This document shows, piece by piece, positions 33,740 through 41,886 of a stretch of DNA of 64,000 nucleotides. Every line of letters begins with the position of its first letter. The stretch's first letter is position 1. This DNA is from Psychrobacter frigidicola (GTDB taxonomy: Bacteria > Pseudomonadota > Gammaproteobacteria > Pseudomonadales > Moraxellaceae). The position numbers and the translations under genes were made by a program. A model generated the notes under the pieces. The model saw nothing but the letters and a program-made list of their open reading frames with translations. It ran no database searches and had not been told where the DNA came from. The stretch covers positions 124,001 through 188,000 of the forward strand of contig NZ_VORZ01000002.1 in the NCBI RefSeq assembly GCF_007997305.1, written 5' to 3'.

Positions 33740-34963
33740 CTATCCTACTACTGAGCCCATCTGGAAGATAGGCAAATACATAGCGATGACTAAGCCACCA
33801 ACCAAGACCCCGAGCACGGCCATAATCATGGGCTCCATTAAACTGGTCAAACCATCAACCGCATTATCGACTTCGTTTTCGTAATAGACCGCTACTTTAT
33901 CGAGCATCTCCTCTAAGCTACCAGACTCCTCACCGATACCTACCATTTGAATCGCTAAGCTGGGAAATAAGTTAGTAGATCGCATTGAGAACTGTAGCTG
34001 CTGACCCGTAGACACATCATTTTTGATTTGCTGGGTGGCATTATAAAACACGACGTTGTTGGTTGCACCAGCGGTCGACTCTAGCGCATCAATAAGCGGT
34101 ACCCCAGCGGCAAAGGTGGTGGCTAAAGTACGAGCAAAACGCGCGATAACCGCTTGATAAGCAATGTTGCCAAATATAGGCGCTTTTAACGTTGCCCGAT
34201 CTAAAAAGTCGCGGAACTTCTTTGAACGCTTTTTACCTTCAGAAAAGCCAACAATGGCTCCCCCGATAAGAATAATTAAAATAAACCACCATGACTGCAT
34301 CCATTCAGACATGTGCACCACCATCTGGGTAAAGGCGGGCAATTCAGCACCAAAAGATTCGAACAGACCAGAGAATACAGGGACGACTTTAATCAGCAGA
34401 ATCATGGTAACAATGACCGCCACGATAATGACTGCCATTGGATATTTTAAAGCTTTTTTAATTTTAGCTTTAAGTAGCTCACTTTTTTCTTTATAAGTGG
34501 CAACCCGCTCCAACATGGTCTCAAGCGCCCCTGACTGCTCACCAGAATCGACCAGTGAGCAAAATAGATCATCAAAATAGCGTGGATGTCGACGTAGTGC
34601 TGAGGCAAAAGTGCCGCCTGCTTCGATATCGCCTTTAATTTGTAATACCAGCTCTTTCATACTGGGGTTATCTAGTGAATCCGCGACAATCTCAAACGAT
34701 TGGGTCAAAGGTACGCCAGCTTTCATCATAGTCGCTAGTTGCCGCGAAAAGATAGCAATATCAATGGGCTTAATGGATTTCTTAAAGGTATATAATGGCT
34801 TAGGTTTTTTCTTAATAGATTTAACCGTGATGCCTTGTTTGCGCAATGTTGCCTTTGCCAGCTCCAAATTTCGACTGGTAGTCTCGCCTTTTACTTTTTG
34901 CCCACGGCGATTGACCCCGTCATAAACAAAGTCTAATAGCATGTCGGTCTTCACTTTTGCCAT
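33740..34963 (-). CDS. pilC: Type IV pilus inner-membrane platform protein PilC
   Basis: Polytopic platform protein that couples the PilB/PilT ATPases to the growing pilus. The 407 residues contain two GspF domains (about 70-193 and 273-395), each with the family pattern: FSRQLATMMKAGVPLTQSFEIVAD, then FARTLATTFAAGVPLIDALESTAG, with SGEQSGALETMLERVA and GEESGSLEEMLDKVA repeated. Membrane segments are at about 170-190, 225-245 and 375-398. AGGTAGGG precedes the ATG. Operon with pilD; 333 bases separate it from pilB. Confidence 0.96.
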   Translation of the reverse strand: MAKVKTDMLLDFVYDGVNRRGQKVKGETTSRNLELAKATLRKQGITVKSIKKKPKPLYTFKKSIKPIDIAIFSRQLATMMKAGVPLTQSFEIVADSLDNPSMKELVLQIKGDIEAGGTFASALRRHPRYFDDLFCSLVDSGEQSGALETMLERVATYKEKSELLKAKIKKALKYPMAVIIVAVIVTMILLIKVVPVFSGLFESFGAELPAFTQMVVHMSEWMQSWWFILIILIGGAIVGFSEGKKRSKKFRDFLDRATLKAPIFGNIAYQAVIARFARTLATTFAAGVPLIDALESTAGATNNVVFYNATQQIKNDVSTGQQLQFSMRSTNLFPSLAIQMVGIGEESGSLEEMLDKVAVYYENEVDNAVDGLTSLMEPMIMAVLGVLVGGLVIAMYLPIFQMGSVVG

Positions 34964-35024
34964 ATCCCTACCTCAAAGGTTACTTATTTTGCTCGGTATT
35001 TTTGCTTAAGAAGTCTGCTTACTA

Positions 35025-35047
35025 TTACTAATAACCGCTATTAGTAA
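35025..35047. repeat. 9-bp inverted repeat in the pilB-pilC gap
   Basis: TTACTAATA and TATTAGTAA pair perfectly around ACCGC. It lies 62 bases upstream of the pilC start. It could be an operator or a small RNA hairpin; no T tract follows. Confidence 0.6.
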
Positions 35048-35110
35048 CCGTTAAAAACTAACGTTTGAAGACCCTTACTCAAGCCAAAGTGATGAACCGA
35101 CCGCTATGTA

Positions 35111-35159
35111 TTATCTGACAATTATTTATCTGATTGCTGTTTATCTGACTGCTACTTAT
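35111..35159. repeat. 15-bp tandem repeat in the pilB-pilC gap
   Basis: Three units beginning TTATCTGA (35111-35125, 35126-35140, 35141-35155) and the start of a fourth. The last two are nearly identical (TTATCTGATTGCTGT, TTATCTGACTGCTAC). Confidence 0.85.
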
Positions 35160-35296
35160 ACAGTCTTATTTGTACAAAGCTAATTATGAAAGGCTGTTGT
35201 GAGTTAACTCTATTTTAAGCTAAGCTATTATGAACACTATTCTAGTCTAATGTAGCATTAACTATAACTATCGCGCTTTATTTTAAGCGCTGATTG

Positions 35297-37006
35297 CTAC
35301 TCAGAAGTAACGCGCATCAGCTCTTGAATACTAGTGACCCCTTGCAACACTTTTAAAATACCGGAGCGACGCAAATCACGAAAGCCGTTTTTGAGCGCCG
35401 CATCTTTAATATCAATTGCATTACCATCTTCCATAATAATACGAGAGATGTCAGGACTAATTTTCATTACCTCATAAATACCGACTCGGCCTTTATAACC
35501 ATCGCGGCACTCACCACAACCGATCGGTTCATAAATAACGTTGTCTGGATTGTCCAAGTCGACCTCACTAAAGCCAAGCTCCAGCAAGCTTTTTTGCGGA
35601 ATGGTGATAGGTTTTTTACAGTTTTTACATAAGCGTCGTGCTAGCCGTTGAGCGATAACTAAGTTTACAGAAGTAGCAATGTTAAATGATGCCACGCCCA
35701 TATTACGTAGACGCGTTAAGGTTTCAGGCGCAGAGTTGGTATGCAGGGTTGATAGTACCATGTGTCCCGTTTGTGCCGCTTTAATAGCAATTTCTGCGGT
35801 TTCAAGGTCGCGAATCTCACCTACCATCACAATATCTGGATCTTGACGTAAGAAAGATTTGAGAGCGTTTGAGAAGGTAAGGCCTACTTTAGGATTAACG
35901 TTGACTTGATTAATACCTTCAAGGTTAATCTCGACTGGATCTTCGGCGGTTGAGATATTAGTCTCACCGGTATTGAGGATATTAATACCGGTATAAAGGG
36001 AGACCGTTTTACCCGAACCGGTAGGACCCGTTATAAGAAGCATACCTTGCGGCTTGTGCAACGCTTCTAGAAACATCTCTTTTTGATCCGGCTCGTAGCC
36101 TAACGCTTCAATACCAAGCATCGCTGAAGAGGGATCTAAAATACGCAGAACGATTTTTTCACCGAATAGCGTGGGTAAGGAGTTTACCCGAAAGTCGATG
36201 GCTTTATTTTTGGAGATTTTAAGCTTAATACGCCCATCTTGCGGTACACGGCGCTCGGAGATGTCCATTTGTGACATAACTTTGAGACGCGCTGCAATTT
36301 TGCCAGCAAGTTGTACGGGTGGATTGGACATTTTTTGCATCACCCCATCGACCCGAAAGCGTACTCGATAGGACTTTTCATAAGGTTCAAAATGCAAGTC
36401 GGACGCTCCCATGCGAATAGCCTCAACCAGCATTTTATTGACAAATTTTACGACTGGTGCTTCATCGACACTATCACTAAGTTTGGTTTCACCCTCATCG
36501 TCTTCACTATCTTCAAAGTCGACCCCTAAGTCACTATCGGCAAAACTACCGAAACTTTGCATAGTATCAGCAAAGACACTGTCGATACGCTTTTTAAGCT
36601 TATCTTCTTCAACCACCACCGTTTCAACAGACAGTCGTGAGTTAAAAGCTATGGCATCGATCGCATCAATACGTGTGGGGTCACTAAGCGCCACAAACAG
36701 GCGCTGACCGCGCTTAAAAATAGGCAGAGCATTAAACTTACGGACGATTTTTTCATCAACTAAGTCCTTGGGTATGCTATCGCTACTCAGCGTGTTCAGA
36801 TCAAAGAACGGATCATCGAACGATTGTGATAGTAGCTGCGCCAAAGCATAAGCATTGGCCATTTTATTGTTGACCAGATACGTCACCAGCCCGATTTGCT
36901 GCTGCTGGGATTCCGCTTGGGCCGTTTTCATTAGCGCTTCACTGACGATACCTTGACTGATTAACTGCTGCGGCAGACCACCAAACTTACTGTTTGTAGT
37001 AGACAT
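35297..37006 (-). CDS. pilB: Type IV pilus extension ATPase PilB
   Basis: Hexameric GspE/PilB ATPase that powers pilus extension. The 569 residues show the N-terminal MshEN-type domain (about 1-150), then the second N-domain with DEAPVVKFVNKMLVEAIRMGASDLHFEP, Walker A GPTGSGKT (about 326-333), the Asp box TAEDPVEINLEGINQVNVN, Walker B DIVMVGEIRDLETAEIA, the His box LSTLHTNSAPETLTRL and a tetracysteine zinc motif (CKNC and CGEC). All catalytic elements are present. AGGAAGAG precedes the ATG. It is the first gene of pilBCD-coaE. Confidence 0.97.
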   Translation of the reverse strand: MSTTNSKFGGLPQQLISQGIVSEALMKTAQAESQQQQIGLVTYLVNNKMANAYALAQLLSQSFDDPFFDLNTLSSDSIPKDLVDEKIVRKFNALPIFKRGQRLFVALSDPTRIDAIDAIAFNSRLSVETVVVEEDKLKKRIDSVFADTMQSFGSFADSDLGVDFEDSEDDEGETKLSDSVDEAPVVKFVNKMLVEAIRMGASDLHFEPYEKSYRVRFRVDGVMQKMSNPPVQLAGKIAARLKVMSQMDISERRVPQDGRIKLKISKNKAIDFRVNSLPTLFGEKIVLRILDPSSAMLGIEALGYEPDQKEMFLEALHKPQGMLLITGPTGSGKTVSLYTGINILNTGETNISTAEDPVEINLEGINQVNVNPKVGLTFSNALKSFLRQDPDIVMVGEIRDLETAEIAIKAAQTGHMVLSTLHTNSAPETLTRLRNMGVASFNIATSVNLVIAQRLARRLCKNCKKPITIPQKSLLELGFSEVDLDNPDNVIYEPIGCGECRDGYKGRVGIYEVMKISPDISRIIMEDGNAIDIKDAALKNGFRDLRRSGILKVLQGVTSIQELMRVTSE

Positions 37007-37336
37007 AAATCTCTCTTCCTAATACTGGGTATGCGACAACACGATAAATATATTAAAAGTAATAAAGTTATATGCAAGAAACATGACAATTAAGTCAGTA
37101 ACTTATTCTTAGTAACCTTTAAATAAAAGAGCTAAAGACAGCTTAAACAAGGAAAATCGTCATCACACCAGCATATTTATAAGTTTAGAAACAGCGAAAC
37201 GGCATGTCAGCACAGTGGTGATTGATTAAAGCCATGATTGAATAGTGCCTATACTATAGCACTTGGCAAATATTTGTTATACTTGCGCGCATATCAGCCG
37301 TATCGGCAATGACAATCCACACAAGAGAGATGAGTG
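37007..37336. other. Divergent gap between pilB and tpiA
   Basis: Carries the probable tpiA promoter at its right end. I searched both strands for a sigma54-type GG-N10-GC element and found no good match. No gene is visible. Confidence 0.5.
37275..37283 (+). promoter_or_regulatory. Candidate extended -10 promoter of tpiA
   Basis: TGTTATACT fits the TGnTATAAT extended -10 form, about 54 bases before the tpiA ATG. No good -35 is apparent, as is usual for this class. Confidence 0.45.
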
Positions 37337-38164
37337 ATGCAAGCTTGGGTAATTGGTAATTGGAAGCAAAATCCAGCAACAAACCACGATGTTAATACAC
37401 TAGTAGATGCCTTATTAAAGGCGACTAGCAAGAATAATGCTGCTGCTAGCGAAGCAGCGATAACCCCTGCCTGCCAATTAATGGTTGCGCCCAGTTGTAT
37501 CCATTTGGCAAATGTTAGCGACCGCCTGCAAGGCTCGTCACTATTGTGTGCCGCGCAAGATATCAGCGCCCATAGTCATAGTACCGGAGCATATACCGGA
37601 GACTGTTCCGCCCAACAAGTGGTCGATGCTGGTGCGTCGTGGACGCTATTAGGACACTCTGAGCGCAGGCAATACCATCAAGAATCCAATGATACCCTCG
37701 TACAAAAACTCGATAATGCGTTGGCCCAAGGTTTAGGCGTTGTACTTTGTGTGGGTGAAACCCAAGTGCAATATGATGATAAGCAAACCCTCGAGGTATT
37801 AGGCGAGCAACTGTCAGTCATTAAAGCGTTGCTGGCTCAATCATCAAACCAAGAACCTGAATTTGCGCAAATGCTAGCGCCACATTTGATTGTTGCTTAT
37901 GAGCCTGTGTGGGCTATTGGTACTGGCAAAGTACCTACCGTGGCGGAAGTCAGTGCCACGCACGACTATATTAAGCAAACCGTTGCCAGTTTCGCAGCGC
38001 CGCTTACAAACGTTAGTGTATTATATGGCGGTAGTGTCAATGCCGATAACGCAGATGATTTTGCTGCAAGCCCTATGATAGATGGGGCATTAGTCGGTGG
38101 TGCTGCGCTAAAGGCTGACAGCTTTTTGGCAATCGCAGCTGCCTTCACACGAGCTAAAGCTTAG
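37337..38164 (+). CDS. tpiA: Triosephosphate isomerase
   Basis: Glycolytic TIM-barrel enzyme interconverting dihydroxyacetone phosphate and glyceraldehyde 3-phosphate. The 275 residues contain the catalytic set: Asn8 and Lys10 in VIGNWKQNP, His in [13 protein letters not shown] (about 105), and Glu in [17 protein letters not shown] (about 187, with the flexible loop 6). [15 protein letters not shown] is the phosphate-binding loop. It is about 20 residues longer than the E. coli enzyme from an N-terminal Ala/Asn-rich insert. GTG precedes the ATG; GAGAG lies 7 bases from the ATG, which was taken. Confidence 0.96.
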   Translation: MQAWVIGNWKQNPATNHDVNTLVDALLKATSKNNAAASEAAITPACQLMVAPSCIHLANVSDRLQGSSLLCAAQDISAHSHSTGAYTGDCSAQQVVDAGASWTLLGHSERRQYHQESNDTLVQKLDNALAQGLGVVLCVGETQVQYDDKQTLEVLGEQLSVIKALLAQSSNQEPEFAQMLAPHLIVAYEPVWAIGTGKVPTVAEVSATHDYIKQTVASFAAPLTNVSVLYGGSVNADNADDFAASPMIDGALVGGAALKADSFLAIAAAFTRAKA

Positions 38165-38250
38165 CCTACTTGCTAAAGTTCAGCTCATATAATCTTATAC
38201 GCGTTACTTACGGCATCTAAAAACGTCCTAATAAATTGTGATAAGTGTGT

Positions 38251-38279
38251 TTAACAGTGGCCTTGCAATCGTGTACAAT
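38251..38279 (+). promoter_or_regulatory. Candidate sigma70 promoter of secG
   Basis: TTAACA (38251-38256) and TACAAT (38274-38279) with an ideal 17-bp spacer, 98 bases before the secG ATG. Confidence 0.6.
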
Positions 38280-38376
38280 GCGCCTTATTTAATCGTTTCA
38301 TACTTTAATGTCAATGTATTGACCCAAAGATTTAATAACCGTTATCAGTCGTCATTACACGGCAAAAGAGGACACC

Positions 38377-38685
38377 ATGTATACGTTTATATTAGCCCTG
38401 CATATTATTGTGGCGATTGCCATGACCGGCTTGATTTTGATACAGCATGGTAAAGGGGCAGACGCTGGGGCTTCTTTTGGTGCAGGTTCTTCAGGAACTG
38501 TATTCGGCGCTGCCGGCACTGCCAACTTTTTGACTCGTGCTACGGCTGTATTGACTGCCATATTTTTTGTGACTAGTATGACTTTAGCAGTACAGGCTCG
38601 TAAGCAGGCAGAAGACCAATTTCGTCTAGACGCGCCAGTTTCAGCGCCGCAAACGCCACGTCCGTTGAATAAAAATTCTCAATAA
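38377..38685 (+). CDS. secG: Preprotein translocase subunit SecG
   Basis: Small subunit of the SecYEG channel that speeds SecA-driven export. The 102 residues have two membrane segments (about 2-22 and 55-73) joined by the family loop LIQHGKGADAGASFGAGSSGTVFG, with the GKGAD..ASFG signature complete. The C-terminal tail is polar and Pro-rich. tpiA-secG followed by tRNA-Leu is the usual gammaproteobacterial order. Confidence 0.96.
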   Translation: MYTFILALHIIVAIAMTGLILIQHGKGADAGASFGAGSSGTVFGAAGTANFLTRATAVLTAIFFVTSMTLAVQARKQAEDQFRLDAPVSAPQTPRPLNKNSQ

Positions 38686-38916
38686 CAAAATATGTTTATG
38701 TTAGGGCTCTAAAGTCATAAATCTTCTATATTCGTATTGATGTTAGTGTTTTTGATAGTCGTACTTGCTATTTCAATCCGTTAGTTTTACAATGCTTGCC
38801 TACTTTTAGAGCACCTTACTTACCCGTTGCCATCCTCATGGTTCAGCAGATAAGCATAAAAGCAGTGTCACAAAAGAAAATACAGCAGACCAAAGTAAAG
38901 CACACAGTAGTAATAA

Positions 38917-39001
38917 GCGATTGTGGTGGAATTGGTAGACACGCCATCTTGAGGGGGTGGTGGCGCAAGCTGTGGGGGTTCAAGTCCCCCCAATCGCACC
39001 A
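38917..39001 (+). tRNA. tRNA-Leu, anticodon GAG
   Basis: 85 nt including an encoded CCA end. The acceptor arms GCGATTG and CAATCGC pair fully. The D arm GGTGGAATTGGTAGACACGC is the leucine type, the anticodon loop TTGAGGG gives GAG (reads CUC/CUU), a long variable arm (GTGGCGCAAGCTGT) confirms a class II tRNA, and the T loop is TTCAAGT. It lies between secG and tRNA-fMet. Confidence 0.97.
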
Positions 39002-39079
39002 AGTTTTTATACGCTACACAGCGTTGGGTCAGATGTTATAACAACAAGATTTTTAATTTAAGTTTATTTAAAATAAAGA

Positions 39080-39108
39080 TTGACAGTTGTATAAAACTTA
39101 CCTATAAT
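39080..39108 (+). promoter_or_regulatory. Consensus sigma70 promoter of the initiator tRNA
   Basis: TTGACA (39080-39085) and TATAAT (39103-39108) are both perfect and separated by exactly 17 bp, 17 bases before the tRNA-fMet gene. It is the best promoter I find in the window. Confidence 0.93.
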
Positions 39109-39124
39109 GTGCGTTCTAGATTGA

Positions 39125-39201
<77 letters not shown>

Positions 39202-39607
39202 CTTTTATACTGATATTTTGTAACCTAAATTTCTCAGTGCTGATAAGCCCACCATTACGTTTGTGGGTTTTTTTGTATCTGAAAGTTAGTGTTAATGCGG
39301 TATCTATCCTACTTATGTTAAGCTCTATAGCTATAGAGTGCGATAATCTCCGTTAGTTATTTCATTGTTCGTCAGAGCCAATTCCCTTTACTTTGTTATA
39401 TTTGCAGCTGCTTTCTTTTAAAATAACATTGCTGATGTTTATATTATAATAAAATTTCCCTGTAACTTTTAAGAAGTCTTTAAATAACAAATACATTATT
39501 GGCAAATATTAAAAGTAACGATGTATAACCCTTTAAAAATAGTTATCAACCCATTATATAAGTCACTTGGCACGACTGATAAGTGAATAGGAAGATATAA
39601 ATAGATT
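39202..39607. other. Gap between tRNA-fMet and rimP
   Basis: Carries the tRNA terminator at its left end. AT-rich TATAAT-like words near 39437-39452 (TATATTATAATAAAA) could serve a rimP operon promoter, but the -35 is unclear. No gene is visible. Confidence 0.5.
39244..39275 (+). terminator. Rho-independent terminator after tRNA-fMet
   Basis: Stem CCCAC/GTGGG, extended by AAG/TTT with a wobble, 10-base loop, followed by seven T residues. It lies about 45 bases past the tRNA end. Confidence 0.8.
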
Positions 39608-40108
39608 ATGAAACTTTCAACCAAAGTTGCAGAATTGACAGCCATTATTGCCCCCGCCGTTGCGGCATGTGACGTTGCATTATGGGGTGTAGAGTTTGCA
39701 CCACAAGGCCAGCGTTCTCTGCTGCGTATTTATATTGAATCGTTGCCTGAAGAGCAAGCGCAAGACAAGCATGTGACAATTGAAAACTGCGCAGCGGTGA
39801 ACCACCAAGTCAGTGGTATTCTTGAAGTACATGATCCTATTGCAGGAGAATATATCTTAGAGGTATCGTCACCTGGGTTTGATCGAGCGTTTTTTTCTGA
39901 TGAGCAGATGCATCATTATATCGGACAGACAGTCAGCTTACGCTTAATACAAGCAATAGGACAAGGCGATCAAAAACGCCGAAAAGTCACGGGTATACTA
40001 GATAGTATAGATACTACGAGCTTAAAGATGACGACTACTGATAATGAGCAGTTTGAGATTGATTTGAGTAATATTGATAAAGCCAATTTAATTTATGAAG
40101 ACGCTTAG
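39608..40108 (+). CDS. rimP: Ribosome maturation factor RimP
   Basis: Assembly factor for the 30S subunit. The 166 residues show the N-terminal alpha/beta domain with ALWGVEFAPQGQRSLLRIYIE and the conserved INCAAVNHQVSGILEVHDPI-like sequence (TIENCAAVNHQVSGILEVHD), then EYILEVSSPGFDRAFFSDEQ, the family signature, and the SH3-like C-terminal domain. The length is typical. It opens the rimP-nusA-infB operon, with nusA starting 129 bases on. Confidence 0.95.
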   Translation: MKLSTKVAELTAIIAPAVAACDVALWGVEFAPQGQRSLLRIYIESLPEEQAQDKHVTIENCAAVNHQVSGILEVHDPIAGEYILEVSSPGFDRAFFSDEQMHHYIGQTVSLRLIQAIGQGDQKRRKVTGILDSIDTTSLKMTTTDNEQFEIDLSNIDKANLIYEDA

Positions 40109-40237
40109 CATTATAGGCTGAGCACTATAGATAAATTACTCAATCTTTAAATTGCGTATGGCTTACGGTTGCAACATAAGATTAATACATAAATTATAAA
40201 ATTTAAGCCAATTATAAAATGATAGGACAGGTATAGC

Positions 40238-41722
40238 ATGAGTCGTGAAATTTTAACGGTTGTTGAAACCGTCAGTAATGAGAAAGGCTTAAATCCTGAA
40301 GACATCTTTGAAGCCATAGAAGATGCTCTGGTAGTCTCGACCAAGAAAAAAGTATATACCGAACAGCCAGAAGTTGAGGTGAGGGTCGCGATTAATCGTG
40401 AAACTGGTGATTATGATACTTATCGTTATTGGACAGTTGTGGCTGATGAAGACCACGAGATGCCAGCTTGTCAGCTTGCTATTACAGATCTTGATCAAGA
40501 AGAGTGGTCAATTGGTGATATCAAAGAAGAGCAGATTGATTCTATTGAATTTGGGCGTATTGCAGCGACTCAAGCCAAGCAAGTTATCATTCAAAAGATT
40601 CGCGAAGCTGAACGTGCTTTAGTAGCGGATGCTTTTGAGCCCCGTGTTGGCGAGATGATGTATGGTGAGGTCAAAAAACAGACGCGCGATGGTTATATTA
40701 TCGATTTAGGTGACAATGCTGAAGGTTATCTGTCACGAGATCAGATACTTCCACGTGAGCAACTGCGTGTAAAGTCACGTATTAATGCCATTTTATACCA
40801 TGTTAATCGCGAAAACCGCGGTGCACAGTTATTACTATCTCGCACCCATTCTGAGATGCTCTCAGCCCTCATGCAAAAAGAAGTGCCTGAGATTGCTGAA
40901 GAGATTATTGAAATTCGTAACGTCGCTCGTCTGCCGGGTACCCGTGCTAAAATAGCCGTTAAAACCAATGATCATCGTATCGATCCCGTAGGTGCTTGTA
41001 TCGGCATGCGTGGTACGCGTATCCAAGCCGTTCAGCAAGAGCTTGATGGCGAACGTATTGATGTGGTGGTCTGGTCAGACGATCCAGCCCAGTACATTAT
41101 AAGCTCGCTTGAGCCGGCTGACGTGAGTAGTATTATTCTCGATGAAGACACCAAAACGGCTGATATTGTTTTTGCAACCAATGATCAGTTGGCACGTGCG
41201 ATCGGCTCTCAAGGTCAAAATGTGCGTCTAGCTTCTGAGTTGACCGGTTATAAACTCAATATGATGCTAGAAGAAGAATATCAGCAGCGTCAAGAAAATG
41301 AATCAAAAGCCTTCATTGATCTATTCTATGAGCGTTTAGAAGTAGATAAAGATTTAGCTCAAGCGCTAGTAGATATTGGTTTTACCAGTATTGAAGAAGT
41401 GGCGTATGTACCTGTTGAGACCTTTTATGATATCGAAGGTTTAGATGACGAAGCGATTGATATGATTCAAGAGCGTGCTAAAGAAGTCGTTATTGCAGAT
41501 GAGCTAGTCAAACAACAAAATATGAAAGAGCCAAGTCAAGAGCTGCAAGATCTTGAAGGTATGACGGTCAGCTGGGCTTATAAAATGGCACAAAAAGACA
41601 TTATTACCGTTGATGATTTGGCTGAACAAGCAGTATTTGATTTAGAAGATATTGAAGGCTTAGATGCTGAAACAGCAGGACAGCTCATTATGAAAGCTCG
41701 GGAATCTTGGTTCAATGAATAG
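40238..41722 (+). CDS. nusA: Transcription termination/antitermination factor NusA
   Basis: RNA polymerase-binding elongation factor. The 494 residues contain the N-terminal polymerase-binding domain (1-125), the S1 domain (about 130-200, GEMMYGEVKKQTRDGYIIDLGDNAEGYL), KH1 and KH2 (about 205-345, with RLPGTRAKIAV and IGMRGTRIQAVQQELDGERIDVV, then AIGSQGQNVRLAS), and two acidic C-terminal repeats (about 360-420 and 435-494) that contact the alpha subunit. The AR2 repeat is gammaproteobacterial. AGGACAGG precedes the ATG. Confidence 0.97.
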   Translation: MSREILTVVETVSNEKGLNPEDIFEAIEDALVVSTKKKVYTEQPEVEVRVAINRETGDYDTYRYWTVVADEDHEMPACQLAITDLDQEEWSIGDIKEEQIDSIEFGRIAATQAKQVIIQKIREAERALVADAFEPRVGEMMYGEVKKQTRDGYIIDLGDNAEGYLSRDQILPREQLRVKSRINAILYHVNRENRGAQLLLSRTHSEMLSALMQKEVPEIAEEIIEIRNVARLPGTRAKIAVKTNDHRIDPVGACIGMRGTRIQAVQQELDGERIDVVVWSDDPAQYIISSLEPADVSSIILDEDTKTADIVFATNDQLARAIGSQGQNVRLASELTGYKLNMMLEEEYQQRQENESKAFIDLFYERLEVDKDLAQALVDIGFTSIEEVAYVPVETFYDIEGLDDEAIDMIQERAKEVVIADELVKQQNMKEPSQELQDLEGMTVSWAYKMAQKDIITVDDLAEQAVFDLEDIEGLDAETAGQLIMKARESWFNE

Positions 41723-41886
41723 GCGTTAACTGCATATCGCTGTCTTTTGGTGATATGCTAGCGACAATATAGGGCTGGTATCGTTTTCATGTTAATAAAC
41801 AACGTAAATATCAGTCTTAACGCAATCATTTGTAGCCAAAAATTGAATTGAACATATAGCAAACAATAGACAGTAGGTGATAATCA

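Larger units (their letters stand above)
34964..35296. other. Gap between pilB and pilC
   Basis: Unusually wide for this operon. Contains a 15-bp tandem repeat (35111-35159) and a perfect TTACTAATA/TATTAGTAA inverted repeat (35025-35047, 5-base loop). No gene is visible; a separate pilC promoter is possible but not identified. Confidence 0.6.
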
